Below, in pieces: positions 13,701 to 23,800 of a DNA stretch of 64,000 bases. Location of the stretch: assembly GCA_003586115.2 (NCBI GenBank), contig QVOM02000090.1:14049657-14113656 (forward strand). Direction: 5' to 3'. The first letter of the stretch is position 1. The number at the start of each line of letters is the position of its first letter. The notes under the pieces were generated by a model that had not been told where the DNA came from, did not search any database, and worked only from the letters and a program-made list of their open reading frames with translations. The translations under genes and the position numbers were made by a program. Source of the DNA: Salvator merianae. Taxonomy: Eukaryota > Chordata > Lepidosauria > Squamata > Teiidae.

Positions 13701-14376
13701 GGCTGCAGGGAAGTGCGGTGAAAGGCAGGCTTCTTTCAAGCCCCCCTTCACCCCTGGAGGGTCCTGGCTGACCCCTTAGGCCAGGCACTGCCGTTCGGCC
13801 TTCTCCTCCAGCACCCCCAGGACCATCTGCATGGAGGCTGCCCGGGGCACCTCCTGGCTAATCTGGGAGAAGTTTGGTGAGGGAGCGATGCGATTTCTTT
13901 CTTTCTTTGGAAGTGCTTCCACTTAGGAGCTCTTCCTGTGTGTGGTGAGCATCAAAGTCAGACATCCCGGATAGAGAGGAGAAGCGACTTCTCTCTTTCA
14001 GCCCTTGAGAAACTGCTGCCTGGCGAAGCAGAGCAGCCTCGAGCGACCTGGCACCCTCCAGACCCCTTCCACCCAGTCCCAGTCAGCCCACCTGCTGCCT
14101 GCCCCATGCTGGTCAGAGAGGAGTCTCCCCAAACTTGGGAGCGAGCAGACCCTCTTCCTTGCCCAGCCGCAGGCGGCACGGGGCTCTCCTTGTGTTCTTG
14201 GGCGCCCCCCGCCTGTCCGCCACCGCCCCCCATTCCGGCCCCCGCAGCCTCACCTCCACTTTCCCCCTTGCCAGCCCCTCCAGCCGCTGCCAGTCGAGCT
14301 CGAAGGCGCGCCGGGGCCGGAAGCCCAACAGGACCAGCACCAAGAGCGGCAGCAGCAAGCGCAGCGGCCGTGCCAT
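10572..14376 (-). CDS. SELENOM: Selenoprotein M, complete five-exon selenocysteine gene
   Basis: Selenoprotein M is a small thioredoxin-fold protein of the endoplasmic reticulum, implicated in redox and calcium control. Five coding exons on the minus strand (14254-14376, 12321-12356, 11682-11716, 11259-11337, 10572-10766) join in frame to 155 residues; human SELENOM has 145. Exon 1 starts with a basic-hydrophobic signal peptide ([18 protein letters not shown]). Exon 2 holds the redox motif CGGU at residues 43-46, with the in-frame TGA read as selenocysteine. Later family landmarks are [17 protein letters not shown] and IPLTEMTR. The last residues are GEDL, resembling the ER-retention tail HADL of human. 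A SECIS-like hairpin lies downstream at 9758-9825. A standard gene finder would stop at the TGA and lose the gene. Confidence 0.93.
11259..11337 (-). CDS. SELENOM: SELENOM exon 4
   Basis: This exon has one base plus 26 codons, starting [14 protein letters not shown] and ending KYEELQ. The acceptor is CTGTAG and the donor is CAG/GTAAGA. This is the best-conserved block of the family. Confidence 0.92.
11392..11545. mobile_element. Inverted-repeat element, family A (truncated copy)
   Basis: It starts TAGGGATGTGCACGAA and shares the core CCATTGAAAATGCCATTG...GCTATTTTC.TGGTTTAAA with the full copy at 24078-24421. The right terminus is not recognisable, so it is truncated or decayed. Confidence 0.65.
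11682..11716 (-). CDS. SELENOM: SELENOM exon 3, 35-nt microexon
   Basis: The exon reads [11 protein letters not shown] plus two bases of the next Tyr codon, matching the family stretch after the Sec motif. The acceptor is CTCCTAG and the donor is TA/GTATCC. The leftover TA joins C from exon 4 to make TAC. Confidence 0.88.
12321..12356 (-). CDS. SELENOM: SELENOM exon 2, 36-nt selenocysteine microexon
   Basis: This exon of exactly 12 codons reads SCGGURLNRLPE, with TGA as residue 46. The acceptor is CTCAAAG, with a weak tract of alternating C/T. The donor is GAG/GTGAGT. Phase is 0 on both sides. The CxxU-type motif is the redox-active site of the family. The exon is too short to appear in ordinary open-frame searches. 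Confidence 0.92.
12952..13082. repeat. Compound (GGAT)n / (GGAA)n microsatellite
   Basis: A GGAT run, an imperfect GAGAG-rich bridge, then a GGAA run of about 14 units in SELENOM intron 1. Confidence 0.95.
13776..13862 (-). other. Exon-like segment in SELENOM intron 1, unidentified
   Basis: On the minus strand a CTTCTCCCAG acceptor opens 28 codons (starting [14 protein letters not shown], ending ERQCLA) and a TAA. The codon composition looks protein-like. SELENOM exon 1 ends in phase 0, so splicing to this segment would give a short, Sec-free terminal exon. The plus strand also offers an acceptor (CCCCTTAG, 13779) and a donor (TTTG/GTGAGG, 13876). I do not recognise the peptide. It could be an alternative exon, a relic exon or chance. 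Confidence 0.3.
14254..14376 (-). CDS. SELENOM: SELENOM exon 1 (signal peptide)
   Basis: The start ATG is at 14376-14374. The 41 codons give the signal peptide and then [17 protein letters not shown], matching the mature N terminus of the family. The donor is GAG/GTGAGG and the phase is 0. The exon lies in a GC-rich block (about 13.95-14.55 kb) that fits a promoter island. Confidence 0.9.
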
Positions 14377-16274
14377 CTGGACGGAGCAACAAGCCCTGCC
14401 TCGCCCTGCCCGGCCCGAGTCTGCGCCGCCGCCGCTGTGGACAGCGCTCTGGGCTGGCTGGATCCTCTGCCACGTCAGATCGGGCGGAGTCCTGAGCAGG
14501 GGGGAGCGACAAACTGCTGCTACGCCCAGCCCAGCCTTTGCCATCCTGGGGCGTGTGCGAGGCTCGCTTCTGAGCGCTGCCCTGCCAGATGTTGTCAGAC
14601 TACAGCTCCCAGAAGCCCCAGCGTTTCTGGCCCAAAGCAGAGAGCAATGGAGGCTGCCAGTCTCCATTCAGGCATATTCTACAGGGACAAGCACTGTGTC
14701 CTGCCGCCTTTCTGAGCTGTAGTTTTCCTCTCTACAAGTGTGCTCTTCTCATATACAAGAAAGGCATCATCTCAGCCAGAGAGTGCTGAATCCTGACCCT
14801 CCAGAGGTTGCTGAATGGCAACTCCCATGCACTCCATCTGGCCCATAATGAGGAAGGATGGAAGCTGTGGTTCAGCAACATCTGGCTGAGGACCATTCTA
14901 GCATGCCAACCAGGAGTCCACCAGCTGTTTTGGAGTCCTACGCCCACTGCCACCATCACCCCAGACATCTTAGCTTCCGCCCCCAAGGGCTGATGGGAAC
15001 GGGAGACCAGGGCAAGGGCATGGCAGCCAGAGCCTGAAAATGGGCTCTAAGCTACAGCTGAACCGGACCTTGCAATACGCCTGCGGTAGCTTGGGCAGAG
15101 GAGATTTGGACCTTGGAAGAGGAGGCAAAGAGTGTTGGGGTCCCGCTGGTGATGTGGTGGGGATGGAAGGTCGGATTGATAAGGCTGCTAAAGCGGGCAG
15201 GACCTTGGACAGCACCCGGCTGGGCATTTGCAGAGTGTTGAGGCCCCGTCGCCCTCTGCCCTCTTGCAAGCTGCTTGTCCTTTCTCTCTTTTGGACTGGG
15301 GTGGTGGGGGCATGAACGCCGGGCCCCCGCCTGCTTGCATGCCTATGAGCCTGTTCCATGACCCTCTGGCCAGCAAAGCAGGAGGCAGTGGTACCGTGGT
15401 TAAAGGGCACAGGATTTTTAAAACTCCATTTGAATGGTCTGATGTCCATATCAACCCGGGAAGCACACGTTCAGATAACACTCCGCCTTTTCTTCGTCAT
15501 CCGGCTGCAGCATTCCACACCAAGTGAGTGCTGGAGTTCAGTGCCCAGAGCATCACAGTGAACAGCATCCAAGCAAGATGGTGCTTTGGATCTGCCCTTT
15601 GAGCAAACCTCCTCCTTAGCAGAAGCGTGAATATCCTGAGATTCGAACCATTCAAAGCAATTCCCCACCACCATCCCCTCCAGAACTGACAGCAGCTAAA
15701 TAAGGGGGAAGACAGAGGCGTGATATCCCTAAATTATTCACATCCAGATCTGAAAATAAAAAAAACTTGGGAAGCTATCAGTAGATGATCAAAGCGTTTG
15801 ATGGGAAGCGAAGAACTATTTTTAGGGCAAAGAGGAAACAGTAAACAGATCAAGGGAGGAAACAGCATCTGATAGCGGGCCCGAGATTTGCAAAGCACAC
15901 CCCGTGGGGTGATGGGGATTCGGTCCAAGTTTTGGATGCTGAAACCCACCCACCCACCCTTTCCTTTGGCTACAGCAAACTCGCCCATCAGTTTGGTTAT
16001 TGCGGGTTCTTTTCTGTCTACGTGATCAAATACACGGATTCTTTCCACTTCCCTCATCTTCACCTCGATTTCCGTGTGTCTCTTCATCACAGCCAACTGC
16101 AGCCAATTTTCGCGTAGGGATGAAAAAATTTAAAACAAAGCCTGCTCTGGTCAGGGCCTCCTGCTCTGGATCCAGGCTGGAAACAGCGTTTCCGTAGTGT
16201 CTGGCTAATCTTTGGCTTCCTTCTTGTGCCCCAGTAAATGCATTAGAAACTTGCTGCTTACTTTGGTTGCTTTG

Positions 16275-16450
16275 TTTATTTCGCATTTCTATCCCACCCG
16301 CCCTCCAAAGACCCCAAGCTGATGAACCCCATTCTCTTCCCCTCCACTTTGTTCTCCCAATAACCCTGTGAGGTAGATTTAGGCAAGAGTCAGGGACTCT
16401 GTGAGCTTCCATGGTTACACAGAAGTTTGAACCCCAGGGCCCCAGGTGTG
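16275..16450. mobile_element. SINE-like interspersed element (family S2)
   Basis: Carries ATTTCTATCCCACCCGCCC, then CCCTGTGAGGTAG and GTTTGAACCCCAGGG. This order is shared with the unit near 3390-3490. Confidence 0.55.
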
Positions 16451-19400
16451 AGAGCAAACCTTGCATCCAATTAGCAGGTCAGATGACCCTTTCTGAGGAT
16501 GCTCCTCCCCAGAAAGCCGTCTTCCCTCTGCAGCCTTCCCAAGGGAAATGCACCAGGTGCAGACACAGCGATTATAGCCTAATGATCGCCACTATCAGCG
16601 TAGCCGTGTGAAGGGTAAACAGCTGGCAGGGGTGGTTCCTATCACTAGCCTAAGGTTTCCCCAAGGGGTGATTTTCCGTCCACGCTAGTCGTCACGGGAA
16701 CAGAGGAACGACTGCTGTCGCTGCTCACAAAATCTGAGCAGACACACCGGTGTCAACAGAGGCAATAGCTGCGTCCTAACCAGGAGCGTCACTTCGGAAG
16801 GCTGACGCTGAAAGCAAGTCGCCCACCACTGCTGTGAAATCAGATGCCAGCAACCTTGAAGCGTTTTTTTCTCCACCAAAAAGGCAGCTTGGCCGGCCTC
16901 CATTTGGGGAAGGAGGCTTGAGTTCTAATAATAATGCGGATAATAATAAACACGCCAGGGCTCGTGGCTTTGCAGCACAGAACGGATGAGTCACTCTGCC
17001 AGTGTGGGTAAAATTAAAAGCTGGCAGGGAGACTGAGTGCCAGGGCAGCCTTGCAGCATCTTCTCAATGGTGGCTGGTGTCCTAGCGGGGTGTGCGTGTG
17101 TGTGTGTCACTACTCCATCTGAACCACCATTCACTCCTACTGTCCACATGATAAAGTGTGGGAAGTCGGCCACAAGTTGAAAATGAAGCCAGGCAGAGGA
17201 GAGATATTCAATTCACTCTTCCCTAGTATTATTTTTCAGAGAGAGTGTGTGTATTGCAATAGAATCATTCATTCCCTAGTTCCCCATTCGCTGCCTTTGT
17301 AAAAACTTAAACATCAGACAATTCGGCGAATATTGTGCATTCGTTTCATGGTCAGTACTGTTGCAGGGATGGTTTAATATCCTGCCATATTTCCCCATTA
17401 CCAATCCCTGCAGGCTCTCCTTGGAATATATTTCCCTTTGCGTGAGAGACCAGCAAAGTAATAATGGGTTGCAATGTCACCCTGGGAAGGCAAGAGCAAA
17501 AAGAGGACACCCTTGAGCAAATGTAGCTACGCCCCTGGAGATGGTCAGTCCACGGGTTTTTATGTCGGGGAGTCTTGGCCAGGATTCTAGGCAACCTGTC
17601 TCTGCACATCCGTCTCGGAACACGCAGCCCGTGCCTGCCATGCCCTAGGCCTGCACAAGTAGGAAAAGATCGGAGCTGAGCTGACAGTATTGACTCCAAG
17701 GCGGATCTTGCAATAGATGAGAACAATGCCGCCGTATTGTGAAAGACGCTGGATCCGGTACACGGATTGCATGTTAATCTCCTGCTGCTCTGGCTAATGT
17801 GGGCCCTAGAATTTGAAGTTTCCATAGTTCTGGGCAGCCAGGGAAATAAGCAGCCTTCTTGCCCCCTTTGCCCTCCTCTCTTTAGCCCCAGGCAGCAGAA
17901 TGATGCCCTTAGCATAACAACTGACAGGTCAGATGTCCCTTTTCCCTCCCTATGGGCCGTTACTGAAAACACTGACCACAAGCCAGTTTGGTCAGTGGGT
18001 CCAGTTGACTGAGGCCCCACAGTTAACAATAATTAATTAATTACGGTTGGGCTGATATATCAATCCAAGAGTACCAGGCATTGTTTGCCCTCAGGTCCTG
18101 CCTTTGCGTTTTCCAGTGGCTCCTGGTTGTCTCTCGCGACAGGAACGAGCATCACATTAGACCGAGTTTGCTCTGGCCTCCCCATCAGTTTCTGCCTGGG
18201 ATCAGGGATAAACACACAGGGAGCCCCATAATGCCCAGTGCAGCCTGTTCTGGAGCAGCAGTCAAGGCTTGAAAGGAGGTGGAAAAGTGCTTTGAATGTC
18301 AGGAGCTCAGCAAAGAAACCTGTAATTAGATAAATATTGCAAGTAGCTGTTCGGCTCTGTTAGCAGATCTGGGAGGGGGGGGAGGGGAAAGGGTTTTAGC
18401 CTGATCCTGGTGCTGACTAGGTCTGATGGGAGCTGCAGTCCAAAGTTTTGGGGAGGGGGAAGAAGCCTGAGGTTTCCCCCCAGCTGATCAAAATGCTCAC
18501 AAAATAGCAGCATTTTTCCTGTTTCCCAGAAGACTTCATCTGTCTGTGAGCTAACAAAGGCAAGCAGATGGAAAATAGTTATTTTGGGTTGGTGTTGAAG
18601 CCTTCCAAGTCAGCACTGGAGAGCCGCAAGGTACAGCGTAGGAGGTAACAGACATTTCAAAGAGGCTTTTCTAGGTGATAATGCAGGTATTTATCTTTGA
18701 GAAAAAGTCAAGACGTACTACTCCTAGGTGCCACCAGAGGGCAATGATGTTGCTTTGAGCATGCTCTGTAGGTACGTTTCTTGTGTGCGCCTGTGTGTGT
18801 CCTGCCTGCTTATGTTAGACAGTGGGCAATGCCCAGCAAATGCATTTATAGAAAGTTCAAAGTTCAGTAATGTTTGTGCACCTGCTGTCAATGATATAGG
18901 CAATTCATGGTAACATGCGGTTCCCACTGTTGGAGCTGGTGGTATGCCGGAAGAGCCTCGAAAGGGCATGCTTATAACGGGAGCTGTGCACATTAGCAGG
19001 AAGGGAGCCCGATTCAGAAGCCTGAGAAAGGGAGAAGGGGGGTCACTGGTAGCACCAAAGGCTGGATACATTTACCTCTTGCCTGTCTTGCCCCAAAGAT
19101 GGCGCAGCGGCATAGAAACCGTGGGTCGGGGATCAGGTTGGGCTGCTGCCCCCCGGTCTCCAGATGCCTTCAGTTCCGCCCCGTCAAAGGAGGAGGCTGA
19201 ATAGATCTAATGCTCAGGGACAGGGAAAGCAGAAGCCCCTCCCCTCCCTTCCCTTGCTGCTCAGCGTCTTCTCATCCGAACAGTGACCTAGTTTGGAGGA
19301 AAGACGTTCAAAAGGAGTGAGAACAGGAGGAAGGAGAGGCGCGAGTCCAAGAAAAGTGCCGTTTTGTGAGGCGAAGGAGGAGCTGGTTAATTCTTGTGAA

Positions 19401-19803
19401 CCACAGTAGTGAAGAACAGGAGGACCTGTGTCAGGGGAGCTCAGCCCCCCTGTCCTGGATTGCATCTGCCAGCATCCTATACCCTGACCTAGCCTGCTCA
19501 GGTGAGCTGGAGCTCATGGGAAATGTAGTTCAGTGAAGAACTGGAGGGCTCCAGGTTGCTCAACCATGCCCTGCAGCCAAATCCGGGCTCCTCAGATGCT
19601 GCTGGAGGTCAATCTGATGGATGGCAAGGAATTGTGGGAGCTGTAGTTCAGCAACTCTCGAGAAGCAGCATTTGGCTTGTCCTGGCTTTGATGACCTGGA
19701 AGACCTGCGTTCAAATGCACATGTTGCCTTGATGTTCACTGGTGAATTTGGCCCAGATACTGCCCCTCAGTCCCACCTGCCCAATGCCTTGGTGCCACCC
19801 AGG

Positions 19804-19965
19804 TAGGAAAACCCTAGAGGCCATTTGCTGGGAGTTGGGAGCAGGTGAAGGTTTTGCCTTTGAGATGCTCAGAAGCCACCGGTGGGCCACTGTGTGAGAC
19901 ACAGGGTGCTGTGCTAGATGGGCCTTGGCCTGATCCAGCAGAGCTCCTCTTATGTTCTTATACTT
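19804..19965 (-). mobile_element. Interspersed retroposon (family S1, copy 2)
   Basis: On the minus strand it reads GAGCTCTGCTGGATCAGGCC, then CACAGTGGCCCACCGG, as in the copies near 7228 and 61720. A short AACATAAGA-like tract lies at its 5' end. Confidence 0.6.
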
Positions 19966-20644
19966 CACATCTTTGTTATAAGGATAAGATGGAGGCAAGG
20001 GGAACTGTGTCTGCTGCCCTGAGCCCCTGGACGGAGGACAGTGTATCTGTGGACCTAAGCCCCCTCCCCATCTGGGGGCTGGAAACATCTGGCACATGTC
20101 CCGCTAGTGTTCTTGGCACACCTTTTGCATTTTGCAGGATCTCTGCTGTGATTTTGCAGCTGGCTACCCAGAGTTTTGGGACAGAGGCTGATCTGGGGCA
20201 ACCCCCACGCAGGTACTGCTAAGTCAGTGGTGGCAGATTTGCAGTTATTTGTGGCTGCACATGCATTGGAAAAGGTGCCACCTTTCTATAAAGTTCCCCA
20301 TGGCAAACTGCAGCAGGCATGGGGCAGAGAGTCCTTGGGACCACACACTTGCCCCTTGACAGAGACTGAGATCCCTTAGAATAAAGCAGCCACTCCCAAA
20401 ACCCTGCCAGGGCTGTTCTGCCCCTTGCACCTCTTTTTAAAAACATTTATTTTACAATACATAAGTCATATATCTTACTCCCAAATGGGTACATTTGTAT
20501 ATTAATCGTTGATCGCCCCATGAGGACTAGCAGCCTGCAACCGAAGGAAAACCCGGCAAGGAGTTCCCTCAGCGCCCCCTAGCGGCCCTTCGCCGCCTGC
20601 CCGGGCTCATGCGCCTTTAAATTCCCCGGCAGGTTGCCGGCCTG

Positions 20645-20652
20645 TGACGTCA
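20645..20652. promoter_or_regulatory. INPP5J: Palindromic CRE (TGACGTCA) upstream of INPP5J
   Basis: This is a perfect cAMP-response element consensus, about 75 bp before the proposed start codon, in a CpG-rich block (about 20.55-21.1 kb). The site is seen; CREB/ATF control is inferred. Confidence 0.5.
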
Positions 20653-20727
20653 CGGCTCCCGGGGATGCGGGAGGGAGCGGAGCGGAGCATCGCCGGGCTG
20701 GGATCAGCAGCCGCCGCCGCCGCCACG

Positions 20728-20835
20728 ATGGAGGCTCCGCCAAGCAGCTGCCACCGGAGCCGCCGGGAATGCCGAAGACAAGCGCTGCCCCGCAGCGGAG
20801 GAGGCGGCAGCAGCAGCAACAGCCGCCGGTGCAAG
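20728..20835 (+). CDS. INPP5J: INPP5J exon 1 (proposed)
   Basis: The ATG has a good Kozak context (CACGATGG). The 36 codons, starting [15 protein letters not shown], are Arg/Ser-rich and end at AAG/GTGAGC in phase 0. The next exon also opens in phase 0. It sits in the CpG-rich promoter block. Its link to exon 2 rests on phase and position, and exon 2 also starts with ATG, so translation could begin there. Confidence 0.6.
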
Positions 20836-23800
20836 GTGAGCGGTGCAGGTGCAGCGTGGCAGGTGGGCATCGGCCGAGCTCGCCGGCTGCCGGTCCCTCT
20901 CTTGGGAGCCTGGGAGATGGGCACCCAGGTCGCAGCCCCAGGCCCAGGAGAAGGGTAGTCCTGGCTCCCAGGAGGGGGCTGGCAGGCTGCTTGGCCTCCC
21001 GTGTGTGTCTGGATGCACGTACACGTGTGCGCGTCTCTGTTCCTTTTCCCACAGGCGCGTCCGACAGTCTGAGGGTTTGCATAAATGTGGGGGTGGCGGC
21101 GGTGGCGTGGTGGGCAAGGGACCCACTGCCCCTCCTGTCCCTCTCCGTAGGGAAAAGTTAGTATTTTGGATGCCTATGTCTCCAGAAGAGGAGCCACCAC
21201 CAAGGAAAACGGGAGGGTGCAAACCCATTTGGGGAGGCGTTACTGCTGCTTCGGGGGGCCCAGAGCAAGGATTCGGGGTTCATCACATTGCTTTTTGGAG
21301 TGCTTTGCCGCCTTTCTCCCAAAGAGGTTGAGGCGACTCTCCTTCTTCTCTTCCCTTCTGTCTTCTCCCAACAACAACGTTGTCAGGTGGGCTGGGCTGA
21401 GAGACCGGGACAGGCACAAGGTCACAGAGCAAATTCCGGGGCCAAGCAGGGATTCGAGCCCTCGCCTCTCCGATCCTGCTTTGACCCAGCTGGTCCGGTA
21501 CTGGGCTGGGCTCTCAGATGTGGGACGCGCAGCCCTTCCCGAAGGCTTGGGGTCCCTCCTGCCCCAGGCGCCTGGCAGTCCTCGCAGATGGGGGGCGAAA
21601 GATGCAGAGGTAGAAATGGGAACCCCCAGCTCAGCCCGATCGCGCTCCGTGATTAATCCACCCACCTCCTGCCAAACCGACCTTTTTGGCTTGGCTTCCT
21701 CCCTTGGCTGCTGTCCTTCGTAGCTCCTGAAATGCCAGCTAGCTGTGCCAGGCAGGCGCCCGTGCAAGGAGCAGGTCCCTGCCCCAAGCGGCGTACAGTC
21801 TAAATTTGGAAGGCAGCTGGGGAGCGAGCAAGGCAGGCACGACTGTCGAGGGAGGAGGGAAGACATTTAGATGGAGTTCCATCTCCAGAGCCTGGGCGGG
21901 GGGGGGGCAGATAGGATCAGGGACTCCGGAGACAGGATGCGTTCTGAAGGATCTGCCCTCTCCTTGACACCCGTGCCTCCCCCCCTCCTTCGAGCTGCCA
22001 TCTCTTTAACCGTGCTGTGCCAGGCTGCCCGCCATCCTCCTGCCCTTCCCGTCCCGTCCTGCTCCCCCGGCTCTCCCTGGCCCTTCTCCTGCGCCCTTTC
22101 CCCCATCCACTTGGGCGACCGCAGGCTGCCGGCTGCTCCGGACGGGTCTGCCACCTCCGTTGACCTCGTGCGCGCGCACACTCGCACCTGTGCTCTCACG
22201 CGCGCCCGGGCAGCCCTCGGAGGCCTGCCTTTGGAGGATGCTGAGCAAAAGGTGGCGTCGTCCACCTGGCTGCAAGCAGGCCCTGGGCGGGCGCTGGGCG
22301 GGCCCGAATTAGACTTCGGGGGGGGGGAAGAGAGGACTCTGGGAAGCGCTGGGAGGCTGCAAGGACGTCCTTCGCTTTGCCACTGTCAGCACTGTCGGGA
22401 GTTGCGAATCCACCCTGCCAGTGTGGAAGGACGGAAAGTGAAGGGCACACCGGCCCTGGGGGAGGGCGGCGGCACCCGGTCCCTCCTTCCCCCCCTCTGC
22501 CCCAGAGGTGAACCTATAATAGTTTCCTCAGTGTTCCTCATTTGGATTCCTTGAGGAGAGGAACCGGAGGAAGCCAGTGCTACTGAACTGTGCCAGCACT
22601 GGGCTGTGTGACGGGGGAAGCCAGGACAGCGGGAGGCATTTCTTGAAAGGGTGGCCTGCACTCCGCTTAGGAGCCCGATGGATAGCTGAGAGCCGACTTC
22701 CGGGGACGGGGCAAGTGAAGCCGCCGCCAATAAATGCTTGCTTCAGAGCACGTCAAGGGGGCACTTTCCTTGGAAGCTGGGTGTTGCTGGCACTCCCTGG
22801 CAGAGTAGGAAATGCAGAAGCAGAGGGGTTGCAAGGTTCTCTCTCCAGCACCGTCCTGGAAGCAAATCTGCATCCGCCAAGAAAAACACGTAGATAGATC
22901 CACAGTCACCCGAATTGTCTCCAGCTCAAGGGTAGCAGATGATGAGCAAAGGGTTGCCGGTTTGAACTTCAGTACCAAGTTGGGGGATGGAAGCATCACC
23001 TTGAGAGTGGCTTGAGACATTTTTGTGGCATGTAAGCAAGATGCAGTTTTCTGCCCCCAAGGAGTAAGCAGGAAGACAAAAAGGTCCTTTTAGCCTGGTG
23101 ACAAAGAAGGCGGAAGCCAAGAGAAGGAGGGCCAGAGGAAGCTTCCATGATGATGATGAAGCCAGCAAAAAACTGAGCTGCTCTCTTGCCTTCTTAACGG
23201 CATCTCTGCAGAGCACAACCAGGGTTTTGCAGGCAGGAGATCCAGGTGCCTCTGCGTGTTTAGAAGGAAGCCTTTTCTGCTGCTCTGGTCAGTGGCTAAA
23301 GCCTTCCCCCCCCACCCCAGGAGAAAGAACCCCCCCAGCTCCAAAGTTCCATGGCTGTTGGCATGGGAAAGGAAGGCCAACACCCGGCTGGTGGGGGCCC
23401 TGGGCATGGCATGGAAGGCGACTCATCGGATGAAAGCACCGAAATCTTCCAGTTTGCATGGATTTCGGTACTGGGCTGGGAGGAGAGAGAATAGACAGCT
23501 TCCGCTCAGGCGTTCATCACAATCATTCCTGTGTATTATGGGGGACCGAGGCAGCTCCCAAAATAAGACGTCCTCGTTCTCCCTCTGTGTAGCACTTGAA
23601 TAAAGTTGTAATATAGGAAGGATGCTCTGAAAGGGAGGTAGGAGGCCTGCTATAAAGGGCACCCAAGTGTCCCTAGATTCCTACTGAACAATGATTGGGA
23701 GGGGATTGTCTTGAATTAGAAGGTTGCCTCATGGTGCTGCTCTCTGCATATTTATTTCTGTGTTATTTCATAGTCGACCTGTGGCTAACCCAGAATCACG

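Larger units (their letters stand above)
10767..14253 (-). other. SELENOM introns
   Basis: These four introns hold a truncated copy of inverted-repeat family A (11392-11545, intron 3), a GGAT/GGAA microsatellite (12952-13082, intron 1) and an exon-like segment (13776-13862, intron 1). Confidence 0.7.
14377..20727. other. Intergenic region, SELENOM-INPP5J divergent gap
   Basis: Positions 14.38-14.55 kb continue the GC-rich SELENOM promoter block. The rest is mostly unique sequence with retroposons near 16275-16450 (S2) and 19804-19965 (S1, minus), fragments of TGGGAGTTGTAGTCC-type repeats, and AT-rich sequence near 18030. Open frames at 15734-16096 and 17352-18029 (minus) are not recognised and have no exon signals that I trust. 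Confidence 0.6.

Noticed and set aside
13958..14715. Long overlapping frames on both strands (180-236 codons) around SELENOM exon 1.
   Set aside because: They are shadows of the GC-rich promoter and of SELENOM exon 1. Only the exon 1 frame matches a known family.
17352..18029. A 225-codon open frame on the minus strand.
   Set aside because: No start context, no domain, no acceptor or donor pattern, and mixed composition. It is best explained by chance in GC-moderate DNA.
21240..22554. Long GC-rich frames on both strands in INPP5J intron 1.
   Set aside because: They follow the CpG-rich block and carry no domain or splice logic.
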